A DNA stretch of 64,000 nt from assembly GCA_024180945.1 (NCBI GenBank), contig JAKSGN010000037.1, positions 1,245,501-1,309,500 on the forward strand, read 5' to 3'. The stretch is from Macrophomina tecta (taxonomy: Eukaryota > Ascomycota > Dothideomycetes > Botryosphaeriales > Botryosphaeriaceae). The position numbers and the translations under genes were made by a program. Shown piece by piece: positions 20,741 to 30,612 of this stretch (within the stretch, counting starts at the first letter, position 1; each line of letters starts with the position of its first letter). The notes under the pieces were generated by a model, which was given only the letters and a program-made list of their open reading frames with translations, was not told the DNA's origin and made no database searches.

Positions 20741-22231
20741 CTAAGTATTCACGGCTTGCCTGCTCGATATGGCCAGCGCCTCCTCCCGGAGCTGTTGGCT
20801 TGTCCTGATTAGGCTATCAATCTCTTCCTGCCGCTCGCTCCTCGGCACGGCATCTTCAGGTTCGGCGTGTAACGACCTCGGTCTTCCGCGCTTCCTGGTT
20901 AGGCGTGCTGCCGGAACTACCGCCGTTTGGTTCGTCGTCCGTTCCGTAAGTTGGGCTGTCTGCGTTGGTGCCTGGGTCGTTGCTAGTGGTCTCTTGCTAA
21001 TAGTTTCCGGATGAAGGAATGGCCTCGTAGCCTTGGCTCGTTCTACCCTATCCTTCTCCTTCTTCCTCTCTGGGCAGACCGCGCTCCACGCTGTGTGAGA
21101 GCGCTTGCACGCGGCGCACTTGCCCTCCGCGTTCGGATCCTCCTTCTGGCCGCATTCCTTGGAGCTGTGCTGGCCTACACAGTAGCCGCAGGCTTGCGGT
21201 ACTTGACACTGGGTTCCTATGTGGCCGTATTTCTGGCAGTTGAAGCACTGCTTGACTTTGCACGTCCGGTCGTAGAGCTCGCACGAGAGCATCTCCGCTT
21301 GCCATACCATACCGCCAATGATCGCTGCGTTGGCGTCCTCCGCCCTGCTGAATTCTACCACCAGGGACGACGCCCTTTTGTTAGTGGAAGCCTTGGTTAG
21401 CCAGCCCACATATCTGATTTCCGCACTGGGGAGCAATGGCTTGTTCTCTGTCTGAAGCAGCTTGATGGCATTCTCCATATCTAAGGGATCTATCGATTTA
21501 GTATGTACGCCGTGCACGATAACGCCGTAGGTCTGCGTCACGATACGCGCCGACCCTCCAAAAGTCTCCACCCAGTCGTGTACGCTCTCTTACAGCGTCT
21601 CCTTCTCTTACTAATTCCTTATATATGCCGCAATATCCCCGCTCCGGAGCTACTTCGCCGCAACTACCTGGATCTTGTTCACCTCGCGATCCGTCTGCGA
21701 CTTCAGGGCACGGTTAATGCGTTCTTTAAGGTGGGTCGGGGTCTGCGAGCGGAGGTGGCTAATCATCTACGGGTCCGTAAGCTTAATCACCAACTCACGG
21801 CATTTCTCGGACGGGCTCGGCGCGAGGTTAGGCTGCGTCTGCGCCGTCGCTGCCGTTCGTAGCGCTGCTACTCGCGCCCAGGTCATAGGGCTCTGCTGCG
21901 TATTCTGCTGCATAGTAGGGGCCGCCGTGTCAATAGTGTCAGTAGTGCGCTTAATGGCGCTGGTGTCCTTCTTGATGTCGTTCGCAGTCTGGAGGACTAA
22001 GTTCACGGCCGCCTTCAGCTCGGCCGGCGTTGGTTGGTCGAGGGCTTTATCGCACAGCTCGATGGCGCTCTCGATCAGCGGGACGATAGTATGGTAGCGG
22101 AAGCTACGTCTGTGGTCGCCTGCATCGTCAAGGAGCTGCTTTGCCTGGGTCCTAAGCTGTGCGGCGTGCTCGTGGAGCGAAAGGGGATTATCGCCCGGTC
22201 GCAAGGCGTCGGCAACCGCCATAGCGGACAA
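20741..22231 (-). pseudogene. LINE A2 ORF1 (gag-like zinc-knuckle protein)
   Basis: N-terminal part 21767-22231 (154 codons, then TAG), several stops between about 21570 and 21767, then 276 codons open from 21571 to 20741. The C-terminal part retains three intact knuckles: CFNCQKYGHIGTQC, CGYCVGQHSSKEC and CAACKRSHTAWSAVC. The frame now ends at TAG in QAVNT*. Without that it would continue to MLDG*, where the ORF1 stop overlaps the ORF2 start (ATGGTTAA). Good reference for what LINE A1 ORF1 looked like before damage. Confidence 0.8.
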
Positions 22232-22358
22232 TCCGGTATTGGGCTATAGCGGATTGCCAGTAGAGCGGTTTGACGCGTGTTGCAGGGCGATTGCGCGTGG
22301 TTGTGAGAAGTAATTCCAAGAATTCGTTCTTGCTGCAGGTGGTTGTTTTTTTTTTCGG

Positions 22359-22797
22359 GTGTTGGGGTGGAACAAAGCAGCCTCTCACTCCAAGACTGGG
22401 ATCACATGACTCGGGGAAACCGAGAAACAACCGCACCCAATCAGAACACGGCAAGACTTGATCCTGGTGGTCCAACGTAGCTTGACAACCACCCATGCCG
22501 ACGGTATTGAATATTCTCAAGTTTTCTAGAACTTCGTTCCTCAAGGCTCTTCTAAGCAAACCGCTTGCGGTTTACGCTCACTTGTCGTTCCTCAAGGCAT
22601 CCCCCAGCGCACCTACGGCAGGCTACGCCACCACGTCGCCTCCGGTCGCCAAGGCTCCCATCGGCTTGAGTGGTGGCTTCGCACTACCTCCGGCTTCGCC
22701 AGGGCCATCAAGCCGGCGCAGTCGTTATGCCGACAGATCGCCAATGGAACCAGAAAGCCACTGAAACATCACTTCCATTACCCAGACATACCAACAC
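22359..22797. other. Spacer downstream of the GPI gene
   Basis: No gene seen. It contains GAACGAAGTT and GTTCCTCAAGGC motifs near 22530 and 22590 that resemble a stretch near 16750. The relation is too short to interpret. Confidence 0.35.
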
Positions 22798-24220
22798 TCA
22801 ACGCCACACCATCAACAACCCAGGCACTACAACCCCCACCCCCAACACCACCACCTTCGCCACCAACCCCCCCGCACCACCCGTAAACTCCGCCGGCCCA
22901 CTCGTCGCCGTCGCCGCAGCCCCAGTCCTCCTGCTGCTGCTGCTACTCCTCCTCGTCGTCGACGGCGACGACCTCGTCGTGCTCCGCGTAGTTTCGCCAA
23001 AATCAAAGCTCTGGCTGCTCGCCGAGGGCACAGCGGTGGCCACGGAGGCGTATGCGTCGGAGAGGGATGTGGCGTCGGCAGGGGTGGGGAGGATGAGCGT
23101 GGTGGAGAGGGAGGAGAATTGGGCGGAAGCGTCGGCGGCGTTGGTGGCGGAAACGGAGAGGGTAGTTGTGCGGGTGATGGTAGTGTAGGTGATTGTTGTT
23201 TCGGCGATGTAGAGGGTGTAGTAGTAAGAGATGTAGTACCTGCGTTTTTGAGAAAGAGGGTTAGGGCGAGGATTAGGGAGAAGAGGGGGAAGAGGTGGTT
23301 GGAGAGGGCCTGACAGGAGTGATGGCAGGATGATTTGTTGGAGAAGACGTACCAAGTTATGGTCCAGTAGTAGTACCTGCCGGCCACGACAGTCGGCTCG
23401 GCAGGTGGCTGGGTGATGGTGAATGACGTCGCGGTCGAGATGGTCGTGCCGACGTCTATTGTGGTTGAGGACGGCGCATTTGCGGTCGAGTAGTAAGAGG
23501 TGGCGCCGCCCTCCACGTACGCGGTACAGCTCAGGTCTGTGCAGCAGACGTGGCCGCCATCGTAAATCACGCATATGTTGCCAGCTTCGCAATAGTTGCC
23601 ATCCGAGCAACATTCGCCATCCAGGGGGTAGCAGGTGTCGGAGCCACAGCAGCCCCAGCCGGCTGGGCAGGATCCTCCAGGGCAGCATGCCTTGCCGGGG
23701 TACATGCAGTAGTCGTACTCGCAGCACTCCATGTCGAGTTCGCAGCAGCCTCCGGTAGCGTCTGGGAAGATATTAATGGTCAGTTTGTAACATAAATGCC
23801 AGTTTCTCATCCTTCAAATATACATAACGGCAAATCCTCGAAGTCTTGTTTCTGCGCTCAGCGATGGGTGTCGGTAGCAACCTCTAATCGCCGGGAGGAA
23901 AGCTTCGAGATAGTCATGAGGTTGAAGCCATCCCTCTCGAGAATCAAGGGGATACAAAATTGATTTGCACCAAATAAGAAACGGTCAGAGATCATACCGT
24001 TGCAGTACCCGTAGCCAGAAGGACAGCTCTGCCTTCCGATCAAGAGATCGCGGCCGAAAAGCTCCTTTTTGCCGACTCCAGACGCGTTCCGGTGCATTTG
24101 CTGAGCTGGCTGCAGTACCGCGTCGAAGGCGGGAGTCTGGTTGCTTTCGCGTTCCTCCAGTCGTGCAGCCACTCCATCCGCAACCAGAGCAAGGCTGAGC
24201 AAGGATATAAAAGACTTCAT
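22798..24220 (-). CDS. Cys-rich secreted GPI-anchored cell-wall protein
   Basis: Three exons: 24220-23998, 23761-23353, 23239-22798; 357 aa. Introns are GTATGA..CTGACC..CCCAG and GTACGT..CCTAAC..CGCAG, and both joins keep frame. The signal peptide is MKSFISLLSLALVADGVAA. Residues about 66-150 form a Cys-dense domain (CCELDMECCEYDYC, ACCPGGSCPAGWGCCG, GECCSDGNYC, HVCC) with paired cysteines like those of secreted wall proteins. A Ser/Thr-rich stalk follows (YYYWTITWYYISYYY, TTITYTTITRTTT). The C-terminus has small residues (TSGPAEFTGGAG) then a hydrophobic tail (VVVLGVGVVVPGLLM), a GPI signal. I chose the Met at 24220 because it starts the signal peptide. Function is unknown; a surface role is inferred. 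Confidence 0.75.
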
Positions 24221-25305
24221 GACTGCGTTGTCGGAAAAGAAATTGAGAAAGAGTGAAGATATCACGTCTGCAAGGCTGAAATTCTTCTTGGCAAGGGCGA
24301 GATGTCAACCTCGTGGGGAACAGAGGGTAAGGAATGCAAGCCGGACTTATACCGCTCCGTCTGACTCCTTCGTCCAGCCAGCAGCGCTCTGGGAGATGAT
24401 CATATTCCCAACAAGATAGATTGAGGTCTGGGCGAGTCTGCCTCGTTCTTGCGCGTGGCCATTCCCCGAACAAGCATGTGCAGGGGTCAGGTATTGGCAG
24501 TCCCCACTTGACACCGAGCTAACAGTACCGGCATCGTGACTAATCCCGTCAAGTCGATGCCAAGCTTGCGCTAGCAATCCTCCAGTTTTCCCTCTGCCTA
24601 TCAGCTATCCTGCTCGGCGCCTCGTTTCTTGATCGCAGGCAGCCCTTTTTTTTAGTTAGAAATATTGGCGCACCTGCGGTCTGGGAGAGAGGAGATGAAA
24701 GCCAAAAAGGAAAAAGAACAGGGCCTAAGAGGACGAGAATGCAGGGTAGTAATTAAAGGGATGCATGACGGCTGAAACTCATGCAACTCCACTCAGCCAG
24801 ATGGCAGCCACATTCGCTGGCCACGCCTTGGAGCAATAAACAGAGCTGTAAGCAAGAGCAGGCCAGCGAACTCCCTCTCATTAGAAGAGGCCGGCCGAAC
24901 GGATGAAAGAGAGGTGAAGGGGAAATGGACCGAAACGAGGGCCCCCAAGAGAGGCCATCGCGGGCTTCTGTCTATTCCGAGTTAAAGGCAGGCAGACCGG
25001 AGGATTCAGAGGTTCAGCTGCAAATCGCTAGCCCAGAAAATCGACAGAGGCGAGCAGCTGAGCGGTGAGGTTTGAGGAAGTGATGGAACATGAGCCCAAT
25101 CGTTGGCTGATCAATGCCTTATTACCTGATTTGTTTAAGCTTTCTGTTTGCCTCGGTTACAGTGCTAGATGCTTATAGCCAGCGCCACTTATTTCGTAGT
25201 AGCGAACAACCAGAATTCATCATCAGTTTCGCGGACTGGTTCCCATTTTGAGGCTCGCAGGACCATGCACCATCAGGAAGCGAGATGCAGTCTGCTTGTT
25301 CAAGT
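24221..25305. other. Intergenic, upstream of the GPI gene
   Basis: About 1.1 kb with no convincing gene or repeat. It should contain the GPI gene's promoter; I cannot point to a specific element. Confidence 0.4.
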
Positions 25306-25315
25306 GTTCTTGCCC

Positions 25316-25357
<42 letters not shown>

Positions 25358-25589
25358 CGATGATGATGATGATGATGATGAATTCATAGTCCGTCCCAGC
25401 CGCCGAAGGCAGCTATGCGGCATGCGGCCTGCGTCCCCCGCACCCGCTAGGCCTCAAAACAGGCTTAAGCGAGGCGAGGGCGCCTGGCCCGTTTTCTATC
25501 TACCGCACCCGTGCAAAAGTCAGGGCGCACGGACGTGCACGAGTCAAAACAACAATGTACCCTCTTCATCCCTTGCCTTATTACACCAC

Positions 25590-26850
25590 CATGCAGCGCA
25601 TCTTTGGACGCGAAATTTCAGGCAATACTAGGCAAAGGCATTAGCTTTCACATGATTAACGAGTTTCGGTTATTACACAATCGCAAGGTGGCAAATCTAG
25701 GCGTTAAATTGCCCGTGAGACTCGCTTCTCAGAACACGCAATTAGGAGCTGCATTAACCACTATAATACGACTAGCTAGGTTGATCTAACACCTCGTACT
25801 GGCCGTCCCCCCAAAGTTAGCCTTCGCACGGAGCGCTAGATTATTCGTTTTGTTAACCGGTTCTCAAAACTTAAGCATAGCCAGGTAATTAAGCAACTCC
25901 AGTTATCTATCTATAAAGATACGCTTAGGCGTATTCTACGCAAGAACTATATCACTAAATGGCGTGCAAAGAATCGGCCTTGGATCTCTTAAGCGAATGC
26001 CCGCATTCGGTACCAATATGCAAAGAAATACCGGTATAAGAGCTGGAGATGGTGGATGAGGGTTACGTTTAGTGATAAGTGCTTAGTTGAGCAGGGCTCT
26101 GGCTACGCACCAAGCTGGGTTTTCCGTACGCCTGGCCAGTAAAAGTGGGACTAAAGCCGGCTTAATACACGGCTACTTGGTAAGAAGGTAAGGTGTATGG
26201 TATAGGGTGGCTTTTTAGGCCAGCTAGGGGTGTCTGATTTACACGTCATAGAGCGTGATTTGGACTCTCCTAGGCAAGGCTACACTGCCAAATCCTACAT
26301 CAAAGTACTGGAGGAACAGGTGCCAAGAAACTATGACTATGGCATGTACTGGTTACAAGATAGTGCTGGCATTCATCGAGCGAACCGGGTAAATAAATGG
26401 CTGCGTGATCACCAAATTAGGTGCATTACTTACCCCCCATATTCGCCTGATCTGAACCTGTAGGAATACCTTTTGATGGAATTTGCGCTTGATCGGTCGG
26501 AATCGATGAATGAATGACTCTTTTTTGCTTCGTTGTTGAGGCGCTCGTGGTATTGATCCCCAAGACGTCTCAGAATGAATGACTAAGCTAATATACTATC
26601 CAATAACATAACGGAGGTGATTGAGCTCATTTTCCATCACCTTTGGTGGCCACTAAAGATGAAGCTTCAAGAGATTGCGCCATTTATTAAGCTTGAGAAG
26701 AATCCTGAGCGCGTGGAGGCGTTGCTGGCTGAGTGGTTACCTAGGGCATACACATTGGTGGAAAAACCAAGCCTTAAAGCGCTTTGTAAAAGTATGCCAC
26801 AACGGCTTGCAGATGTTATTCAAGCTGGTGGCTATCAAACTCGCTGGTAG
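25590..26850 (+). pseudogene. Tc1-like transposase, decayed and interrupted
   Basis: HTH region near 25640-25810 (with RTGRPPK linker) is out of frame and full of stops. The catalytic domain is recognisable from about 26050: TFSDKCLVEQGSGYAPSWVFRTPGQ, MVWGGFLGQLGV, then MYWLQDSAGIHRANRV (second Asp) and ITYPPYSPDLNL. The third acidic residue region is split by the solo LTR 26474-26639. It resumes at LWWPLKMKLQEIAPFIKLEKNP and ends GGYQTRW* at 26848-26850. Several Trp/Gln positions read TAG. Confidence 0.75.
26474..26639. mobile_element. Solo LTR, 166 bp, in the Tc1 catalytic domain
   Basis: TGATGGAA ... TTCCATCA ends with a 5-bp duplication CCTTT (26469-26473, 26640-26644). Its sequence is the reverse complement of the solo LTR at 36939-37105 at roughly nine positions in ten. 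Confidence 0.85.
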
Positions 26851-27209
26851 CCTAGCTTTATAAAGAATCAACTCTCACTGCATTTGAGCAACACGTTGTT
26901 GAACAATGCGACTCTAAAGTGTTGGTGTTGGTGGCAGGATAATTAGCGCCTTGGCCGTGCGCCCTGACTTTTGCACGGGTGCGGTAGCTTGCATTCCTCT
27001 ACATACATGTCTCTTGGCGCTGCGGTCTACCCACAACGCCAGCCTCCTACGCAAACTATTCCGTCTTCCTCCGGTGTTAAGCGTTATGTCGTGGGTTGCT
27101 GATGTCGCTCCGAATTGCCCAAGGAGCTTGGTTGCCATCATGAACCCCGCCGCCGCCATGGCCGTGCCGCGCCGGCCCAGCAGCTTCCTTAGATCCGTCG
27201 TCCATTAAA

Positions 27210-27235
27210 CCCCCCCCCCCCCCAAAAAAAAAAAA
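27210..27235. repeat. C14-A12 homopolymer junction
   Basis: Fourteen C followed by twelve A replace about 17 bases of LINE A3 coding sequence (compare LINE A4 near 58365-58385). It may be a real slippage product or an assembly artefact. Confidence 0.6.
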
Positions 27236-27452
27236 CAACCAAATCCGGCGTGCGAAGGACGAGTCCCAGCCTGTTGAACACGCCGCACGCGCACAGAACA
27301 CGGCCGACCGTCCGCAGCCCGCGCCCGCAGTCGCATTCGCTAGACGTCACGCCCGGCACCCGTCTTTGATAAAGTATCTGAGTCCGATCTTGCCCGTTCT
27401 CATCTGCACTATCAGCGAGCTCAGGGCCCTCGATGTTGTTCTTTTCCTGATG

Positions 27453-28340
27453 AATATATTCTAGCTGAAACCCCCAAGGTGCGGATTTCGCATTGTGGTG
27501 AGTACTAATCTTTTTGGATATTGGTGTTCCGGTACTGATAGCTGTACAAGCGCTCTCTATAAAAGTTCGGTTCGTTTATAAGTTTTATTTCCGAAACTCG
27601 AGTATTACTTTTAGCGGAAGATTGAGAATGTATAAACTGTAGTTTAAAAAAGATATTTTAGATGTGGAAAATTCTTCGCATGTGAGCAGGTAACTCCTCT
27701 ACGTTCTTGCTGGTTATCTTATTAGTGATTCTGCGCGTTCTTTAGGGTCCCTGCCTGCTTCCTCGCGAAACGCAAATAGTTGACTTGAATCGCTTTTCGT
27801 TCGGCTCTGGTGGGACCATACTCTTAAGAATGAGCATTGGGATGATTAAAGGAATGTGAACCGAACTCTCTAGGCGTTTTTTCCTGTTTTTGTGCTGGTA
27901 TACTTTCGGCTTCGGGTAACGTTAGAATTTCTCTATACCTTGCTTGCATATCCTCTGTTCCGGCGGAGCCGACGTTAACATCTCCGGCTAGAGGTCATGG
28001 ATTAAGAAGTCTATTCCGTCGCGGAACTCGGAAGAAGTGTAGCATAGTACGCTACGCCGTATGGCTATTCTTCCTCTTCCGGAAGTAGGATTTTTATACT
28101 GTGTCCAACTGAATTTTAAGCTTAATAAGTGGCGGTTGACGTTGACCACCCAGTCTTACTGCCTTGGCCCGACGCTGGTTGCGGCTAGCTAAACGCTGTA
28201 GCTATCCGCGCCTGCATCGACTGCAAAATTATTGGTTGCCTGCAGGCAATGCTTATATTCCGATGGCAAGGCTGAAAAGGCGGCTTTCGCTCTGCATTAC
28301 CTTAATCGTTCGAGAACTTTTGTTAGGTGATTGTAGATTC
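27453..28340. other. AT-rich decayed sequence
   Basis: No open frames of note. Stops in all frames suggest an old, heavily mutated repeat. It may hold the lost 3' part of the hAT gene to its right, but I see no hAT C-terminal motif. Confidence 0.4.
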
Positions 28341-29300
28341 TTAAATAATAGATCTAGCTTATTAGGCCGTTCTTTTGGCGGTAGCGGCGAAGCTTCTAGA
28401 TTCGACGGAAGGTCTTCGATGAGGTCCGTATTGTAGTTCTCCTCCTAAATTGTATTAGCAGTAATTTAGAAGACTTATGCTAGTTCGAAGGCTAGTTTTT
28501 TTGAATATACGCGGCACGTTTGCGGGGATTAAGAAGGGGGACAGCGGCGTATACAGGTGCTTTATCGGTTTTGCTGTAATATTTATTAAGAACGAACTAG
28601 CCTATTTTAATAGAACGAAGTATCTGAGCGCTGTATTGATCTGGCTGTGAGTATGTATCTAATAGATTATTAGTACAAAGCCCGGTAATTAGATCTTTAA
28701 CTTACCTTCGCCTTTTTATAATGGGAGAGAAGCGCATCCATGAGATAGAGACTCTATGAGATTAAGGATTTACCTTCAGCGTGTAATATACCTTGGGTAA
28801 AGGGTTAGAGGAATCCCTCTGCTTTTACTAGAAAATCCCAATCCTGTGCGGTAAGCCTATTATCTCCAAGGGCAACTTTATGGTCTGTCATAAATTGGAC
28901 AATCTAAGGCTTTAGGGCCCTGCTTATAACTAGAAACCATAAAGACCATTTGGTTACATTACTAATACCTAGCCGTAGACCCACATAGTCATCCCAGAGA
29001 TCAGCGTGTATTGACGAATTACGGAGCTATGCAGCTAGGCCATACAGTTTACGTAATGTAGGTGAGCTTTCCATACCGGTATAATCATCGTCTATAGAGC
29101 CCTGGTTGCTGTGGCTACCTCTTCTTTAACTTTGTCTTCGCGGTTGTTCTAGTCGTGTTCCAGTAGTAGTACGACGTCGTGCTTTGGCTGATCTTTAGGA
29201 AGCGAGTTTCTTAGAAAACCGGGTGAGAAGATCTTCTCTAGAAACCTCTGCTGTAGCTGCTAGGGCGGTACGAAGAGCTTCCTTTAAGGATGTAAGAAGA
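28340..29300 (-). pseudogene. hAT-family transposase remnant
   Basis: Minus-strand translation, with many stops, gives the central part of a fungal hAT transposase: TLRKLYGLAA, LRLGISNVTKWSLWFLVISRALKP, LTAQDWDFLVKAEGFL, PFTQG(T/I)LHAEG, SLYLMDALLSHYKKAK, then TANTI*EENYNTDL and PNKLDLLFKNL. The N-terminal BED finger and the C-terminal dimerisation region are not seen. Stops are mainly at Gln/Trp positions, as expected of RIP. Confidence 0.65.
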
Positions 29301-29495
29301 AAGGCCTAGAGCGAGAGATTAATAATATAGGCTATACAACGAATGCGGCGTTAAGACGCGTTAAAAGGCACCTAATTAATATTAATACTAATCTTTAAAC
29401 TAAACTTTAAACTTATATTATATTGAGGTAGTAATTCCGTTTAAAGAGTTTCTAGATATATATTATTTAATATCGCGTTATCGCCTGTGTGCTAG

Positions 29496-29684
29496 TGTCA
29501 GGATAATAGGCCCTGGCATGCTCTTCGGGTGCTGTTCACGTGCGTCTCACGTGCTTATCACGTTCTACGCACTAGCCCCGGTATATAACACCATCACAGG
29601 TGAATCCTGCTACACCAAGGATTCGCACCTGAGAATACAACCCTTTGAAGGCTCCCTGCTTACAACCAACCTATTTGCTCACAC
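29496..29684 (+). mobile_element. Putative partial LTR
   Basis: Begins TGTCAGGATAATAGG and contains a TATA-like GGTATATAACACC followed by a CACC-rich leader, the layout of a Gypsy-type LTR. The right end is cut off by the LINE D fragment. No partner LTR or internal region was found. Confidence 0.4.
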
Positions 29685-30612
29685 TACGCATACTTAGTAA
29701 AGCTAGCGCATCTGTTTTAGTCAAAGGTGCCTTAGTCTACCTATAGCTAGGTAGGTCTTGGTTGCTCGTGTGGCTGCTCTCTAAACATAGGCTCTCCACC
29801 GGAGCTGCTGGTTAAAGATGACTCCTAAGAGCTTCACTTCCTACTTAGGCTCAATTACATAGTTGCCCATTACTACTGCTGTTAAGCAGTTCTGGTCTGG
29901 ACTTCTTATAAAGTATATAAGCTCTGTCTTATCGGCTTTAAAGCTTAATCTAGTTTGCTCTGCCCAGCGTTGCATTCTTAGAATATCCTCTTTCTACAAG
30001 GCTGCGAGATTCTTGCTTGCAGATAAGCTAGTTCGCCATCAAAAGTAGTCGTCAATATAGGCAGATGCTCCTTCAGTAAAGTCCACTAGTTAGTCCACCA
30101 GGTTGGTATTGTAGAAGGCAAATAGGATTAGGGAGAGTAGGAAGCCTTAGGGGAGACCAGGGTATTCCAAGGCTGTAGCTAGCTTAATATAGCCACCAAA
30201 AGATATTGAGGCAGCCCTACTTTCCATAAAGCTCTTGATTTAGCATCTTACTTTAGCTAGAATCCTTCTCATGGCTAGATAGTAGTCGAGTGACCCCTTA
30301 TTAACTGCGTTAAAGGCACCTTTTAGGTCGAATGCCATTAACGTGACTACTTTATATTCTTTCCAGGCCTTCCATATTACATCAACTAGGATGAGTAGGG
30401 CTTGCTCTATAGACCTGCCTGGTCTTGCATCGAACTAGGTAGCTGGGAGATTATACTTCTTAGTATAGTAGGATAGTCTCTTTACTATTACTATTTCCAG
30501 CAGTTTTCCAAGTGTATTAAGCAGAGATATTGGGCGGTATGTTTTAGAGATTATATAGTCAGGCTTGCCAGCCTGTCGAAGACAGGTAATTATGCAATTA
30601 TATCTATATACA
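29685..30612 (-). pseudogene. LINE D reverse transcriptase fragment, RIP-damaged
   Basis: Minus-strand translation: GKPDYIISKTYRPISLLNTLGKLLEIVIVKRL, FDARPGRSIEQALLILVDVIW, LMAFDLKGAFNAVNK, PGLP*GF, YIDDYF, then GVIFNQQLRWRAYV*RAA and RLRHL. This is a LINE RT of a family distinct from A-C. Stops come both from TGG (to TAG or TAA) and from CAG/CAA/CGA, so both strands were hit, unlike LINE A1. It is truncated on both sides. Confidence 0.7.

Larger units (their letters stand above)
19352..22358 (-). mobile_element. LINE A2, 5' half only (ORF1 plus endonuclease)
   Basis: Starts at the same AACAACCACCTGCAGC motif as LINE A1 (about 22350) and runs leftwards to the Fot1-like element at 19351. ORF1 and the first half of ORF2 are present. 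Everything from the RT domain onward is missing. It has a few stops, mostly CAG/CAA to TAG/TAA changes in the coding strand, opposite in sense to the changes in LINE A1. Confidence 0.85.
25503..26984 (+). mobile_element. Tc1-like element, 1,482 bp with insert, inside LINE A3
   Basis: Perfect 30-bp inverted repeats (start CCGCACCCGTGCAAAAGTCA) at 25503-25532 and 26955-26984, flanked by TA on both sides. The host LINE sequence (TATCTA / TTGCAT) is continuous across it when compared with LINE A4. Confidence 0.9.
25317..27437 (-). mobile_element. LINE A3, 3'-end fragment with nested Tc1 element
   Basis: Tail (GAT)n at 25317-25382, then GAATTCATAGTCCGTCCCAG as in LINE A4. Sequence resumes after the Tc1 insertion at 26985 and follows the 3' end of ORF2 (ACTATTCCGTCTTCCTCCRG, CCCAAGGAGCTTGGTTGCC) to about 27437. 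The flanks GTTCTTGCCCTGATG (25306-25320) and GTTCTTTTCCTGATG (27438-27452) look like a 15-bp target duplication with two changes. Trp codons are kept, so there is no heavy RIP here. Confidence 0.75.

Noticed and set aside
21011..21400. Long plus-strand open frames across LINE A2
   Set aside because: They are antisense to the LINE ORF1 and have no independent motif.
22827..23240. Arg/Pro-rich C-terminus of the unspliced GPI frame
   Set aside because: An intron with GTACGT, CCTAAC and CAG switches to the frame that continues YYISYYYTLYI and ends in a GPI signal. The unspliced frame is low-complexity out-of-frame sequence.
25223..25631. Poly-Ser and poly-Asp frames at the (GAT)n tract, also at 6278-6469 and 61983-62224
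   Set aside because: Translations of LINE tail microsatellites.
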